Source: Tilletia caries (lineage: Eukaryota; Basidiomycota; Exobasidiomycetes; Tilletiales; Tilletiaceae). Taken from it: a stretch of 64,000 nt of DNA. Both the position numbers and the translations under genes were made by a program. Under the pieces are notes generated by a model. The model made no database searches. It saw nothing but the letters and a program-made list of their open reading frames with translations, and was not told where the DNA came from. Of the stretch, positions 31,473-43,200 are shown one piece after another; within the stretch, counting starts at the first letter, position 1; each line of letters starts with the position of its first letter. The stretch spans positions 357,501 through 421,500 of the forward strand of contig JALUTQ010000024.1 of assembly GCA_032718865.1 (NCBI GenBank), written 5' to 3'.

Positions 31473-33556
31473 TCAATGCTGTGCCCGTTGTCTGTCATGG
31501 AGGCTGCGACCACGCACGATGTCCGTCATGAGCTGTCGCGCCACCTCCAAACGTGCGCCGAGCTCGGTTGCCTTGTCGCGGCTGCATAGGAAGTCTGGCT
31601 CAACCACAAGGCGCCGCAGCTGCTGAGTGAGACTGGCCAGCTTGTCCGACTCGGAGAAGACCGCGTTGAGCGCTTGCATGCGCTCGGATTGCACGCGCGC
31701 AGCCTCTTCGGATGAGCTGGCGGCCACCGCTGCTGTGCTTGTGGAAGCCGCTCCAGACGTAGTTGTGGCTGTGGCGCTCGAGGAGGTGGCTGTGGCGCTT
31801 GAGGAGGTGGCTGCGATTGATGCGGCAGCGACGGTGCCAGAGGCTTTGACCTTGCGCGAGAACTGTGCCAGGGGGAACCCGAGAACGCGGTGGGCAAGCC
31901 ACATGTGCTTGCAGGGGAACTCACTGTGGATGAAGGCAGGGCAAGAGCATGCAACAAGCTCAAGCTCATTACCGCAAGTGTCCATAGCTTGAGTCTGCTT
32001 GTATTGGGTGCCGGAGGCGGAGAACGAGTCGACGAAGATCGATCCATCGTCGTGCTGGGCAACGTGAGCGAGCGCCTCGGTGTAGGTGAGAGAAAGTGCT
32101 TTCTTCTTTGCCTCTCGGTCGCTCTTGCTCATCGCGCATGCCTGCAGGCCGAGAGTGACCCGAAGTTCGTTCGTTCTGTAATCTTGGACGCATTGACGGA
32201 GGAGGAACCAGAGAAGCACGTCCACGCCCTGCTTGCGCATGAAGCCGAGATACAAGGTCTTGAGCTGATTATGCCACGATTCGATGAAGTTGTTGGTGTC
32301 GACTCCTCGATGGCTCTCCTGCCGCCACGCTCGTGCCCACATCTCCTTCCTTGCCAGCCAGGTCTCGTCCACATGTTTAGTCCACTCTGGACAACAGCTC
32401 CATTCGTCCAAGTATGCCGATGCTGCCAAGGCAAATGCTGGTCTTGTTGCGGCGTTCATGAGTCGCATGAAGCCAGCTCGTGCCCGAATCTGAGCCTGCT
32501 GGTTGTCCTTCACCTGAAGCGTACCTCGGGGATGACCAGCGTGGCCTTTGACTTTGGTTGCTGCTGGCCGTCATTGCTTTCAGCATGTGCCAATCACAAA
32601 AGAGAATGAAAGGGGTGACAGGAGGTGGAAAGGCGCTCCTGATTGCACAGACCTCGGTGGCGGAGCAGTCGATCATGATATGCCGAGGCTGAAATTGCAC
32701 GCGCGAGTGCCGGCGGAGGGCTTTGAGCCAGAAGCTGATGGGTTGAGCGTCCTCGCCGTTGGTGAACATGAATGCGACCGGAATTCCTCGACCAGTGGTG
32801 GTGCTGCGTACAACCAATGAGTAAAGAAAAACCTTCTCCGCCTTTTCAAACCCCAAGCAGGTATTGTGTGTCGAGTCCAAGCTCACCACACTATCCTGAC
32901 CATGCATCCGCAGCATGTCAATTTGCCAGGACGTCATAAAGAACGCTGCCCAGGTGTCCTCGCCATCGGCACATGGGATGTCGAACTTGAGCTCCGCAAC
33001 ACCATTTTTCCCGAATGACTTCCTCCGCCCATTTGTGCAGGCTGTCGATGCGAGTGTTGGCTTTGCGAGCAGTGCCTAGCAGCTGACGTCGAAGCTCATT
33101 ATAGACGTCCATGCGCCGTATGCGCAGCGCCTCAGGAACGCTCCGAAGAGCCCCTTCGCTCCTCTCCAGCCGCTGTAGTTCATCTTCTCCTAGTCGAAGA
33201 AGATTGCGAACCGCTTTCCAGTCACGTCCCTCTGCCACGCGCGCAGAGATCCACTCCCGAACGCGTTTGGGAAGCCGAGACTCTGCGACGGATTGCATCG
33301 ACGCAACATCGTGGCCTGTGTGCTTGTAGTCCCATTTGATGTACACTCGGCGCTCGCCGATGGGCTGGAATACAACGAGCTTGGCCGTGCATCCAACTTT
33401 GATGGAGGGTAGGCGACGCCGCCGCTTGGAAGGGCTGAGATTCGGCTGTAGCGGTTTGCTTTGAGGCCTGCCGGCGTGATCGCATTGGTATCTGTGCCTC
33501 CAAGAAAGCATGTCTGCGGTCAGAAGAGCTGCAGCTGCAGCCGCAGTGGTCGGCAT
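31473..33556 (-). pseudogene. MULE transposase with SWIM finger, intronless, two frameshifts
   Basis: Reading from an ATG at 33556 (MPTTAAAAAALL), a Cys/His DNA-binding region (YQCDHAG, KVGCTAKL, KHTGHD) is followed by a frameshift in an A5 run (T5 on plus, 33005-33009). The next frame gives SLDSTHNTCLGFEK, GRGIPVAFMF and MIDCSATE...FCDWHMLKAM, with a second frame change near 32565. The last frame has TNNFIESWHNQLKTLYLGF and the SWIM finger CSCPAFIHSEFPCKHMW. All DDE residues exist but in three frames. It is related to the intact 11-exon gene at 312-3532 yet has none of its introns. A longer start at 33610 would lie in the CATCCA repeat and is unlikely. Confidence 0.85.
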
Positions 33557-34715
33557 GGATGAGAAATCGGATGAGAGGGGGTCCTCATCCACATCCACAT
33601 CCACATCCACATCCGATCAGAAATTTTCCCCTCATCCACATCCACATCCACCAGATCCGATGTCACTCGGATGTCATCCGCTTATGTAATCCATTTTTCG
33701 GCGCGTGGCTGCCACTCACGTGGCAGCCCTCCGCACCCGACTTTCATCGGACCTCATCGGATGTGAACGGGTGATGACCAGATGGCATCCGATGTTACTG
33801 CAGCTGATATCCGTTTACCATCGGATACTCCTTCGGCACTTCATTTGTGCCATCCTGCTCCTTACTTCCGCGTCTTCTCATCACCAACGTACGGTTCCAT
33901 ACACCCTGTCAGCATCATGACATCCCAGACCGAACAGAAATCGCTCTCAAACTGCTTAAACGCTGCCTCCACGACGGAGTTGTCGATGCGAGGCTGAAGG
34001 CAGGAACAAGAAGAGACAGCGGATGTCAGCATCGAGACCCTATCCGTCGCAGCGCATGAGTCATCTAGCTACTCACTCGTTTAGAGAAGTCGTATTCCTC
34101 GGGCTCCTTCTTGTCGATGAACTCGCCGTTGTATTCCAGGAAGGCCTTCCAGCTTGCGGTGGCCTGAGGGAACAGAGAGAGCAAAGAAAGCGCCTCGCCC
34201 ATGGCCTCGGTCTCAAGGCCATGGCAAAACCATTGCCCGGTGATATCCAAGAGTTTGAGTTCCTGCGCGTATGATGGCATGGTCGGGAAACTTGCTGAAG
34301 GCAATGGATGTGGTGGTGGTGATGGAGCTGACCGGTGACAAAAAGTCTTTTTCAGCGTGCTGCGCATGGATGAGATCAGGTGATGGACCGATGATCATTC
34401 TAACCAAAAGCAGACAATCATCCGATCTGACCGGGATCTAAGCCGATGACACCAAAATTTGCAATTTCAAAAAAAATCAAGAATCAGTTTAATGGCGCAA
34501 AAATTGGCTTTCACGTGCCTCAGCCGGATGTCATCCATGCATCAGCTGATGACGGTCGGATGAGGGTCGGATTCGGAAGACATCCGGATGTATCTCATCC
34601 GCCTCATCCACATCCGAGCTGAAACCAAAATCAGCCGCCTCATCCACATCCACATCCGATTGGTCGGATGATATGACATCCACATCCACCGGTCATCCAC
34701 ACCCATGCCGACCAC
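33557..34715. repeat. CATCCA/GGATG-rich repeat zone
   Basis: Hexamer CATCCA arrays at about 33586-33622 and 33632-33652 and again at 34600-34700 flank a segment with many dispersed CATCCG/GGATGT motifs. Both sides also have CACGTG. The layout, repeat-rich flanks around a small gene, looks like subterminal arrays of a transposon, but I could not define ends or a duplication. Confidence 0.6.
33862..34280 (-). CDS. Hypothetical 111-aa protein, two exons
   Basis: Exon 34280-34077 starts MPSYAQELKLLDITGQWFCH. A GT-AG intron is followed by exon 33993-33862, which reads PRIDNSVVEAAFKQFESDFC and ends at TAA. The phase is kept across the intron. I recognise no family; the protein is acidic, has two Cys, and no signal peptide or membrane segment. 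It lies inside the CATCCA repeat zone, so it may belong to a mobile element or be a captured exon pair. It is supported only by consistent splice sites and an open frame. Confidence 0.4.
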
Positions 34716-35329
34716 TGTGCAGCCGCATGCCCAGCTGCGTTGACGCGCGCTGCATGCCCCCGATTGACGCCGCCTTCTCGACCCTCCTGCTCCTCTTCTG
34801 CGTCACCGGCTTGAACACCCTGCATCCGCGCTGCTTCAACTCCTAGCGGCGGATGTGCATCTTCAGCTCGCCCGGGACCAAGTTGTAACCCATCAACGTC
34901 GCGATCAGCCCCAACTCTGTCCCTCCTCACGAGGTTCCATTTCCCTGGTATGGTAGCCATCCACATTCCACTCCTTAAACTCCACCTCATCCTCCACAAC
35001 CACCCATACCGTGTCCCCCAAAGTGGCATAGGGAAGCACAGTATCCAGAGACCGGAAAAGACGAAGACTCACCGCATCCATCCGAGCGAAACGATTGCGT
35101 GTTGAGTTCCAATTATGTGTTGGACCGCGATCGAGCTCGAGTGGCTTTGACAAACGTCGAGCGCAAGGCGGTGTGAGCGTGAAAAAAGGTGAGAAATGGC
35201 GACGGGATTGGGGAAGAGAGATGTGAGAGACGAGCGAGATGGTGGATGCTCATTGCTCACTGCTCGACGCGTCGAGACGCGTCGATCACCAGCAGTCACA
35301 AGCTTACGTAATGCATGCTCGCGCGGCGC
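34716..35329. other. Intergenic stretch before the Copia element
   Basis: No recognisable coding sequence. A minus-strand open frame at 34905-35153 has no family resemblance and an unlikely start. The last bases before the Copia insertion form the left copy of its target duplication. Confidence 0.4.
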
Positions 35330-35334
35330 GCTCG

Positions 35335-35446
35335 TGTGAGAACCGGTAGCTAGAGGTGGAGGTGGAGGCCAGCTTGTCCCTGTATCTTCCTCCTTGTTTT
35401 CCCTTCTCTCTCTCTCCTCCAATACAACAAGAGGTCAGTTTCCACA
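35335..35446 (+). repeat. 5' LTR of the outer Copia (112 bp)
   Basis: It begins TGTGAGAACCGG and ends TTTCCACA; one mismatch (C versus T) to the 3' LTR. Confidence 0.93.
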
Positions 35447-35484
35447 GGTTATGAGTCCAAGGCTCTTCCACTGAGCTACAGAGG
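35447..35484 (+). promoter_or_regulatory. Primer-binding site, complementary to half of a tRNA-Met
   Basis: Directly behind the 5' LTR, about 38 bases are complementary to the 5' half of a Met(CAU)-type tRNA: the reverse strand reads a D-arm (AGCTCAGTGGAAGAGC) then GGACTCATAACC. Pairing ends just past the anticodon, so the primer should be a cleaved half-tRNA as in Drosophila copia and yeast Ty5. Confidence 0.75.
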
Positions 35485-35489
35485 ACAAG

Positions 35490-38400
35490 ATGACGACAGA
35501 ACGTCAAGACGAAGAGGTCTCGAAGACCATCCCCCATCTCTCGGGGGAGAACTACTCCTCCTGGTCGTACCGAGTCAAACAGACTCTCAAGGGCAAGGGA
35601 CTGTGGAAGGCAGTCGTGCCAGGAACACCACCAGTCGAAGGCGCCACCGCGGCAGACAAGGAGGCGTGGGACAGCAAGAGTACCCGCGCCTACACGGTCA
35701 TCTCGTTGCTCTGCGATGAGAAAATCCAGGCCGACATCCGGACGAAAGAGCACGAGCTCAACGAGGACGACTCCGACGGGGACCCCGACGCCGACGAGAT
35801 CAGCATGACCGCCAAAGAGCTTTGGTCGTACCTCAAGGAGGAATACGCGTCGTCTTCGGTCGCAGCCCAGATCCGCATCCGGCGCTCCCTCGCGGATGTG
35901 CTCGCCAATCCCAAGCCGGAGATGCGAGATCACATTGCCGCGGTCAGCACCTGGTACATGCAGCTCGCCGAGACCGGAGATTCGGTCAAGGAGCCGTTTC
36001 GATGCGGTGAACTGCTTGCCAGCCTCCCCGACGCCTTCCAGCCCTGGGTTGCCGGGCAGTCCAACGCCCAGAAGTGGGGAGTCCTGCGTCTCGGTATACT
36101 CGAAGAAGAACGACGACTCAAGGCCGTCGAGGATCGTGCAGCCAAGAAGAAGGTCGAGACGGCGTTCGCGGTGGGTCCCGCTCCGGTAACCCAGACAGGC
36201 AACAGCAGCAACAGAGGAGGCTATGGCTCCCAATCCCAAAGCAGCAGAGGACGAGGAGGGACCTGGCGAGGAGGAGGACGAGGCGGATATGGTTCAGGAT
36301 TCCGGGGAGGATACGGGTCTGGGTTCGGCGCGTTCCAGGGGAACTGCCACATCTGCCGCAAGCACGGACACAGGGCAGTCGACTGCCGTCACTACGAGAA
36401 GTACTGCAAGTGGCAGGAAGACTCCGGATTCGCGGACGAAGCACCTCGCGAGCACGTTGCCGTGGCTCAAGACCCGAACGCATCGTCGGAACAGGATGAC
36501 CTCGCCAACTTCGAGTTTGAAATCTGCTCTGCGGTCGGAACCACACTCGCCGCATCCAACAAGTTCATTCTCGACACGGCGAGCTCCAGGCACATTGTCA
36601 CCGACCGCGCCAAGCTTCAAGACTACCGCCCAGCAGCTCCTGGTGCGGGAATTGACTGCGCAAACGGTACGAAGATGAAGATTTCAGGGTACGGTACAAT
36701 GGCGGTGATCACGAGCGAGGGCATCACGATGAAGCTCACCGACGTCTTCCACTGCCCAACGGCCATCGGCAACCTCGTCGGTGGGAAGCTGCTGACGCAG
36801 GCTGGCTGTGAAATCACCTTCACCAACAGCGCTGCGCGGGTCACCAAGGCAGAAGACGGGAAGCTGATGATGAAGGCGGACGTCCAAGGAGGCATATGGA
36901 CGGTCGAACTCATCCCGTTTCGGGAGGTGGTCGCGCTCGTCAAGGCCCAAGCGAAGGTAGACCCAGTCGCGGTCAAGATCCACAACGGATGGGCACACCT
37001 CAGCATGCCCACCTTGCGCGCTGCTGCCGCAGCCGGGCTCATCCCCGGGCTCAAGAAGACACTCGGGGACATCGGGTTCTGTGAGGCATGCGCGCAAGGT
37101 AAGATGCACCACACCCCTCACGAACGCGTCTTGGACGACGACAGAGCGCAGAGAGCACTGGAACTGATACACTCGGATATCTTTGGCCCCACCAGGATGA
37201 AGGATGCACTTGCGTTGGGCGGCTATAGGTTCGGACTGGTCATCGTCGACGACTTCACCAAGTTCGTCTGGATCATACCGCTGCGCTTCAAGTCTGACGC
37301 GATCGAGGCCCTCAAGACCTTCCATCGGAACATGACAAGCCAGTATCCCAACCTCCGTATCAGCCGAGTGCGTACAGATAATGCGCTGGAATTCAAAGCT
37401 TCGGAATTACAACGTTATTGGGACAGCAGTGGTGTGAAGCATGAGTTGGCTCCGCGATACTCTCCGCAGAGCAATGGGGTAGCAGAGAGGAACGTTCGGA
37501 CAATAACAGAGATGACAAGGACCATGTTGATTGCCGCCAAGCTGCCTTCCTTCTTCTTGCCAGCCGCAGCAGGATATGCAGCACATATCAAGAATCGAGT
37601 GACCGCAGCGAGTCTCTCGGATGAGACAACACCTTTCGAGCAGCTCAACGGCAAGAAGCCACCGGCGCGATCCTTCAAACCCTTCGGCTGCACAGCGTGG
37701 GCCATGAAACCCAGCACGGAACGGGACGGCAAGTTCGACGCCAAGTCTCGCCCCTGCGTATACCTTGGGCCAGCGTTCAAAGGTGCCTCAAAGCTATGGG
37801 ACCCCGTCGCCAACAGGGAGCTCGTTGACCACTCCGTCATATTTGACGAGGACAACACCGCCAGCCGCCTCCTCCAACACCACCAGCTCCAGTCGGGAGA
37901 AGTCGTCCCGTCTTTCGGTTTCCTGGACGACGAGGAGGAGTCGCAGTCAGAGCAGCGTCAGCATCACGAACAGCAGCAGCACCATCTCCAACCACGTCCG
38001 GCTCAGCAGACTCACCAACAAGGACCACAGCCGCCCGCCTTGCAACAGGCCATGCAGAACGCACTGCAGAGCAGAGTTGTGCCGTCGGATATCCTGCCCT
38101 CGGTGACGGCGATCGCGGGCGGCGGACAGGTATCCAGGGAAGCCCTGGCGACGATAGCGAGGCGACTTGCAGCGCAGAGCAAGGAGGCGCAGCTCACGGC
38201 GGGAAGGGGAAGCACGCGAGTGGATGGTGAACCGGAAGTGGCGGTGGAGCGACAGAGGGAGACTGCTCCGGCGGAGCAGGGAAGGGCGGCAGGTGACAGA
38301 GAGAGTAGTGCGCAGGAGGGTCGTAGGAGTGGTCGGCTGGCAGGGAAGGAGCCGGCATTTGGGATGTTGAGCGATGATGGCAGTAGGAAGCGGAAGGAAC

Positions 38401-39830
38401 CTGGTGACCCCGAAGGAGGAGGGTGTTACGCAGTGTTGGAACCTGAGGAGATGGCATTCGGGGACCCAAGGACGGTGAGGGAGGCGATGGAGCGTCCGGA
38501 CAAGGAGAAGTGGCTGGAGGCGATGCACGTTGAAGTGAGGTCTCACATCAATCGAGGAACCTGGAGGGTGGTCAAAGCGTATGGGAAGGCAAATCTCATC
38601 AGCTCAAAGTGGGCTTTTGTTCTGAAAAAGAATGCTGACGGGTCTATTCAAAAGTACAAGGCAAGACTCGTCGCTCGAGGATTTACACAGGTTGAAGGCG
38701 TCGACTTTGACGAGACCTTCGCTCCCACCTCAAGGCTTCAAAACATGCGACTTCTCTGCGCCATGGCGGCAGCTCTGGGCCTCGACATCCATCAAATCGA
38801 TTACGAGACGGCGTACCTCAATGCCGGCCTCAAGAACCAGATATATATGCTCCCGCCAGACGGAATGGACCTGCTCGGACACGATTTCCTCCCGGACGAC
38901 GCCCTCGAACTGATGCTCGCCCTTTACGGGCTAAAGCAGTCTGGGCACGAGTGGCATCGGGTCTTGAAGGAGGCACTCGGCAAGATCGGTTTCTGCCCTA
39001 GCGATATCGACCCCACCATGTTCATTCGAGACGGAGAAGCTTCCGCCATTCTGCTGGTCTACGTTGACGACATCCTGGTTCTAGCACCTCCCGGCGGTGC
39101 GGTCGAGTCCGTCAAGAAGGAGCTCCTCACCCTCTTCAAAGGTACCGACCTTGGCCCAGCACATCACTGTCTGGGGATCCGGATCGTTCAAGACAAGGAG
39201 CGGGGGACGATAACACTCGATCAAGAACGGTATGCGGAGGAAGTTCTGGCGCGTTTTGGATTCTCGACGTCAAACCCGACATCAACACCACTTTGCTCAA
39301 AGAAGGCCCTGCGGAAAGCCAGCGAAGGAGACATTCGGTGCGACCCCTCCATCTACCGAGCAATCGTCGGCTGTCTCGCGTACCTCGCACAAGGAACTCG
39401 GCCAGACCTCGCATTTGCGGTCAGCACTCTAGGCAAGTTCAGTTCGGATCCGACGGAGGAACACATGGAGGCAGCAAAGCGCGTTCTCCGATACATTCGA
39501 GGGACGACTGGGGCGAAGTTGACGTTCGGAGGGGACAGGAGTGAGGAAGGGGTGGAAGGGTACGTTGATGCAGATTGGGCTGCCGACCGGGACGACCGGC
39601 GATCGACGTCGGGCTTCGTGTACACGATGGCGGGAGGTGCCGTATCGTGGGGTTCACGCAAGCAGGGTGCGGTCGCTTTGTCAACAGCGGAGGCTGAGTA
39701 CGTGGCAGCTGGAGTGGCAGGGAGGGAGGCGTTATTGTTGAGTGGGGCATTGGCAGCAGCAGGAAAGGAACTCGGCACGGTCACGATCAATTGCGACAAT
39801 CAGGCAGCCATACAACTGGTCAAGAACCCT
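35490..39830 (+). CDS. Outer Copia Gag-Pol, 5' part (1447 codons, no stop)
   Basis: An uninterrupted frame starts MTTERQDEEVSKTIPHLSGE. Domains in order: UBN2-type Gag; zinc knuckle CHICRKHGHRAVDC (about residue 286); protease FILDTASSRHIV; GAG-pre-integrase HNGWAHLSMPTL with CEACAQGKMH; integrase DDE with IHSDIFGP, VRTDNALEFK and NGVAERNVR; reverse transcriptase SKWAFVLKKNADGSIQKYKA and LLVYVDDILVL; RNase H YVDADWAADRDDRRSTSGF and STAEAEYVAAG. The frame is cut after QLVKNP by the inner element and resumes at 45170-45439. Rejoined length would be 1536 aa. Apart from the insertion I see no damage. Confidence 0.93.
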
Positions 39831-40185
39831 TGTTATGAACATTCTACCACTATACTAAAAGGTGAGACCAGTCTCGACCCAAGTGTCATGGATGATGCAT
39901 ATATCCAACACTCCCTCTCATCATCATGACCCTTTGGTCTGAGACGCGAGACCCCATAGGACTAGGGGTGAGACTCTTTCGGCCCGGAGTACCCGGCGCA
40001 CGTGCTGTGGAAATCCCGACAAGCACCCGACAAGAAAATGGTCGGAAAAGAAATCTAGAGATACCGGGAATCGAACTCACGACAGAGTCGATCAGACTCT
40101 TAATCTGTTATGAACATTCTACCACTATACTAAAAGGTGAGACCAGTCTCGACCCAAGTGTCATGGATGATGCATATATCCAACA
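39831..40185 (-). mobile_element. TRIM-like mini-element sharing an LTR with the inner Copia
   Basis: LTR (80 bp), 195 bp of non-coding DNA, LTR (80 bp). In minus orientation the 195 bp begin with GATTAAGAGTCTGAT, the same tRNA-complementary start as the full element, and end with the GAGAGGGAG polypurine tract. So it keeps all cis signals but no genes, which defines a terminal-repeat retrotransposon in miniature. It abuts the full-length element through a common LTR, and only one duplication flanks both. Confidence 0.8.
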
Positions 40186-40230
40186 CTCCCTCTCAACCGC
40201 AGCGTGGTTGCTGAAGTCGAGTGATGACCG

Positions 40231-43200
40231 TCAGACGACGTTGGCGGGGTCGAGCAGACCAAGACTGGTCCGATGCTTGACGAGGACGGGAGTCGGAGTG
40301 GCCTTGGTGAAGATGTCGGCCACTTGATCCGAAGTACCAACGTATTCAAGCTTGATCGCACCTTCTTCAACTTGCCAGCGGACAAAGTGGTAGCGAAGGT
40401 CGATGTGCTTGGTGCGTCGATGCCATCCAGGGTTCTGTGCGAGGGCGATGGAACCCTGGTTGTCGCCCTTCAGGACAATGCCGACAGCCTGAGGAGCGGT
40501 CTGGTCGTACGCGAGAACGGCTGTACGAAGCCAGATGGCGTCCTTGACGGCCTCGGTGAGGGCGACGTACTCTGACTCAACTGAGGACAGAGAAACGCAT
40601 TGCTGGCGAAGGGAACCCCAGCTGACGGTTGCGCAGTACAGCTTGAAGACGTACCCAGACTGAGAGCGGCGGTCTTCGACGTTTCCGGCCCAGTCGGCGT
40701 CGGAGTAGCCAGTAAGCTCGGGCTCTCCGTCGATCTTGACGGGAGCGAGGACCAGTGCCAAGTCTCGCGTTGCCTTGAGGTAGCGGAGGACGCGAAGGGC
40801 AGCTTGGTAATGAGCCTGAGTCGGGCAGCCATTGAAACGGGAGAGCGCGCTGACGACAAAGCTGATGTCAGGCCTGGTGGAGAGGGCGATCCACATCAAG
40901 CAACCGATCAGGGCTTGGAAAAGCTGGGCGTCCGTCAAAGGCACTCCCTCTGGGACGAGCTTAGTTCCGACCGCCATAGGAGAGGACTCCGGGCGACAGT
41001 TGGTCATGTTGAAACGCTGCAGGACTGTGTCGATGTAATGACCTTGGCTGAGGGCGAAGCCGTTGTCGAGCTGCTGGACCTTGATTCCAAGTACCGAGCT
41101 GACGAGACCAATGTCGGTCATTCTGTAGGAGGCCTTGAGGCCCTCGCGAACGGAGTCGATGAGGGCCTGAGTCTTCGCAGCGATCAGGAAGTCGTCGACG
41201 TAGACGAAAACGATCGTGCGGTTGCCGTTGGGTTCGACGCGAACGAAAATGCCCCAATCGGCGTCGCTGTGAACAAACCCGAGGTCGCGTAATTTGGAAA
41301 CGACATCGAGCCACCAGAGGCGAGCTGACTGCTTGAAGCCGTAGAGTCCCTTGCGGACAAGAAGCCCAGTCGCCTTGGGATCTTGCTGCTTCCACCCCTC
41401 CGGAAAGCTGATGTAGAGGACGCGATCCATTTTGGGGGTTGAGAAAGGCTGTCTCGGCGTCCATCTGCCAGACCATAAGTCCCTGGACCGCAGCTTCGAC
41501 AAAGAAGATCCTCAAGCTCGTCATGCGTCCGACTGGCGCATATGTCTCGTCGTAATCGATGCCGTAGCGCTGAGTGAAGCCACGACCAACAAGACGAGCC
41601 TTGTGCTTGAGGTAGTTGCCGTCTGCGTCCCTCTTAGTCTTGCAGACCCACTTGGTCGATACGACCTTGGCGCCGGGAGGGAGGACCACCTCCTCGAGCG
41701 TCTCGTTCTTGATCAGAGACTCCAGCTCCGCTTCGAAAGCCTTGGCCCACTGCTGACGCTCAGGACTCGACATGGCGTCGCCGTAGCTTGTGGGGTCGTC
41801 GTCGACGAGGGCAATCTTGCAAAGAAACCCTTCCGACTCCTGCATGAACGCTGCGTACGTGTACCGAAAAGCAGACGAACGTTGACCGCGGCCAGCGCGC
41901 GCAGGAAGCCGGCGAATGCCTTGAGGTCGATCGGCCACGGCAGGACTGTTGCCGGGCGCATGATTCACCCCCTCGGGTTCAGGGCGTTTGCGGCCAAGAG
42001 GAAGAAGTTCGACATTATTGGCGTCGGGACCTGGCTCCGCGTCATCGTCGGAAATGTCTTCCTCGTCGTACTCGAGGAAGCCGGGATCACCAGGCTCCAC
42101 GTCCAGCTGGACGATGTTGGAAGGCTCGGAGACCTCGGTGACTTTGGACGAGAGCTTGGGGCCGAAAGAGACGTTGCGGGAGAAGACAATCTTCCCCGTG
42201 GTCTCGTTGTGCACCCCCAGCCGCTGCGCTGTGTCGGCCAGCTGACCAAACGTCCCTTCCAGGCCTTGGGAGTGGTGAGGTCCGACTTGGTGCGGTTAGC
42301 GGCGGGAATATGAACCCAGCATGGAGAACCGAATGCTCGAGTCTTGCCAAGGGAGGGTTTGCGCTTGTGTACCCACTCCCAAACCGTCCGACCGTCTTTG
42401 ACGAAGGTTACCTTCATGAGCAACACCGCAGCGAATAACATCGCATGTCCCCACCACTGAACCGGGAGGCCGCTACTGTGAAGCATGGCGGCGGTCATCT
42501 CCTTGAGGGTACGATTCTTGCGCTCAGCCACACCGTTGAGTTCCGGGGTGTGGGGCGTTGTGATGTGGTGGAGGATGCCCTGAGAAGCAGTCCAGGTGGA
42601 CATGTGCTTGTTGACGTACTCGCCGCCGCCGTCGGTGCGAATGACTTGCACCTTGGTGCCGAAAGTCCGTTCGGCTACCTTGACGAACTCAACAAGGCGA
42701 GCGAAAACCTCGGCCTTGGAGCGGAGTAAGTCGACCTTGGTGTAGTCCGTGTACTCGTCAATGAAGGTCGCGTAGTACTGGAAACCACCAAAACAAGTCA
42801 CCAAGGGACCGCCAACATCCGTGAGGATGATCTCCAGCGGAGAACTCGCGTGGAGAGGCGCGTCGTTGAACGGTCGACGGGTAGCCTTGGTAGCTTCGCA
42901 GCTATCGCACCAAGGCGTGGCATCGTTCAGCCCAGGAATGGGAGGAAGATGACCCGAACGGACGAGCTTCTTGATGGTGCTGAAGCCCAAGTGACCGAGG
43001 CGAATGTGAACCTCAAGAGCGGGATCGCGCTGAGCGGGCTGCATTGGTGCCAGCATCGCTGAGGGAGACGATGTGGAGGCCGCAAGGTCGACGTGTAACA
43101 GCAGCCATCGAGCTCGACCACGCTTGGTCAAAGGCATGCGCCAAGAGGCGTTGTCCTTGTGCTGGAGGTGGGCGTTGTCATCCTCGTCGATGACTTTGAT

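Noticed and set aside
35304..36239. Long minus-strand open frame opposite the outer Copia Gag
   Set aside because: It is the complement of coding Gag-Pol sequence and has no domain of its own.
40048..40105. tRNA-like sequence (T-arm and anticodon-arm resemblance)
   Set aside because: Arms are in opposite senses and stems do not pair as a cloverleaf; better explained as the primer-binding region of the TRIM-like unit.
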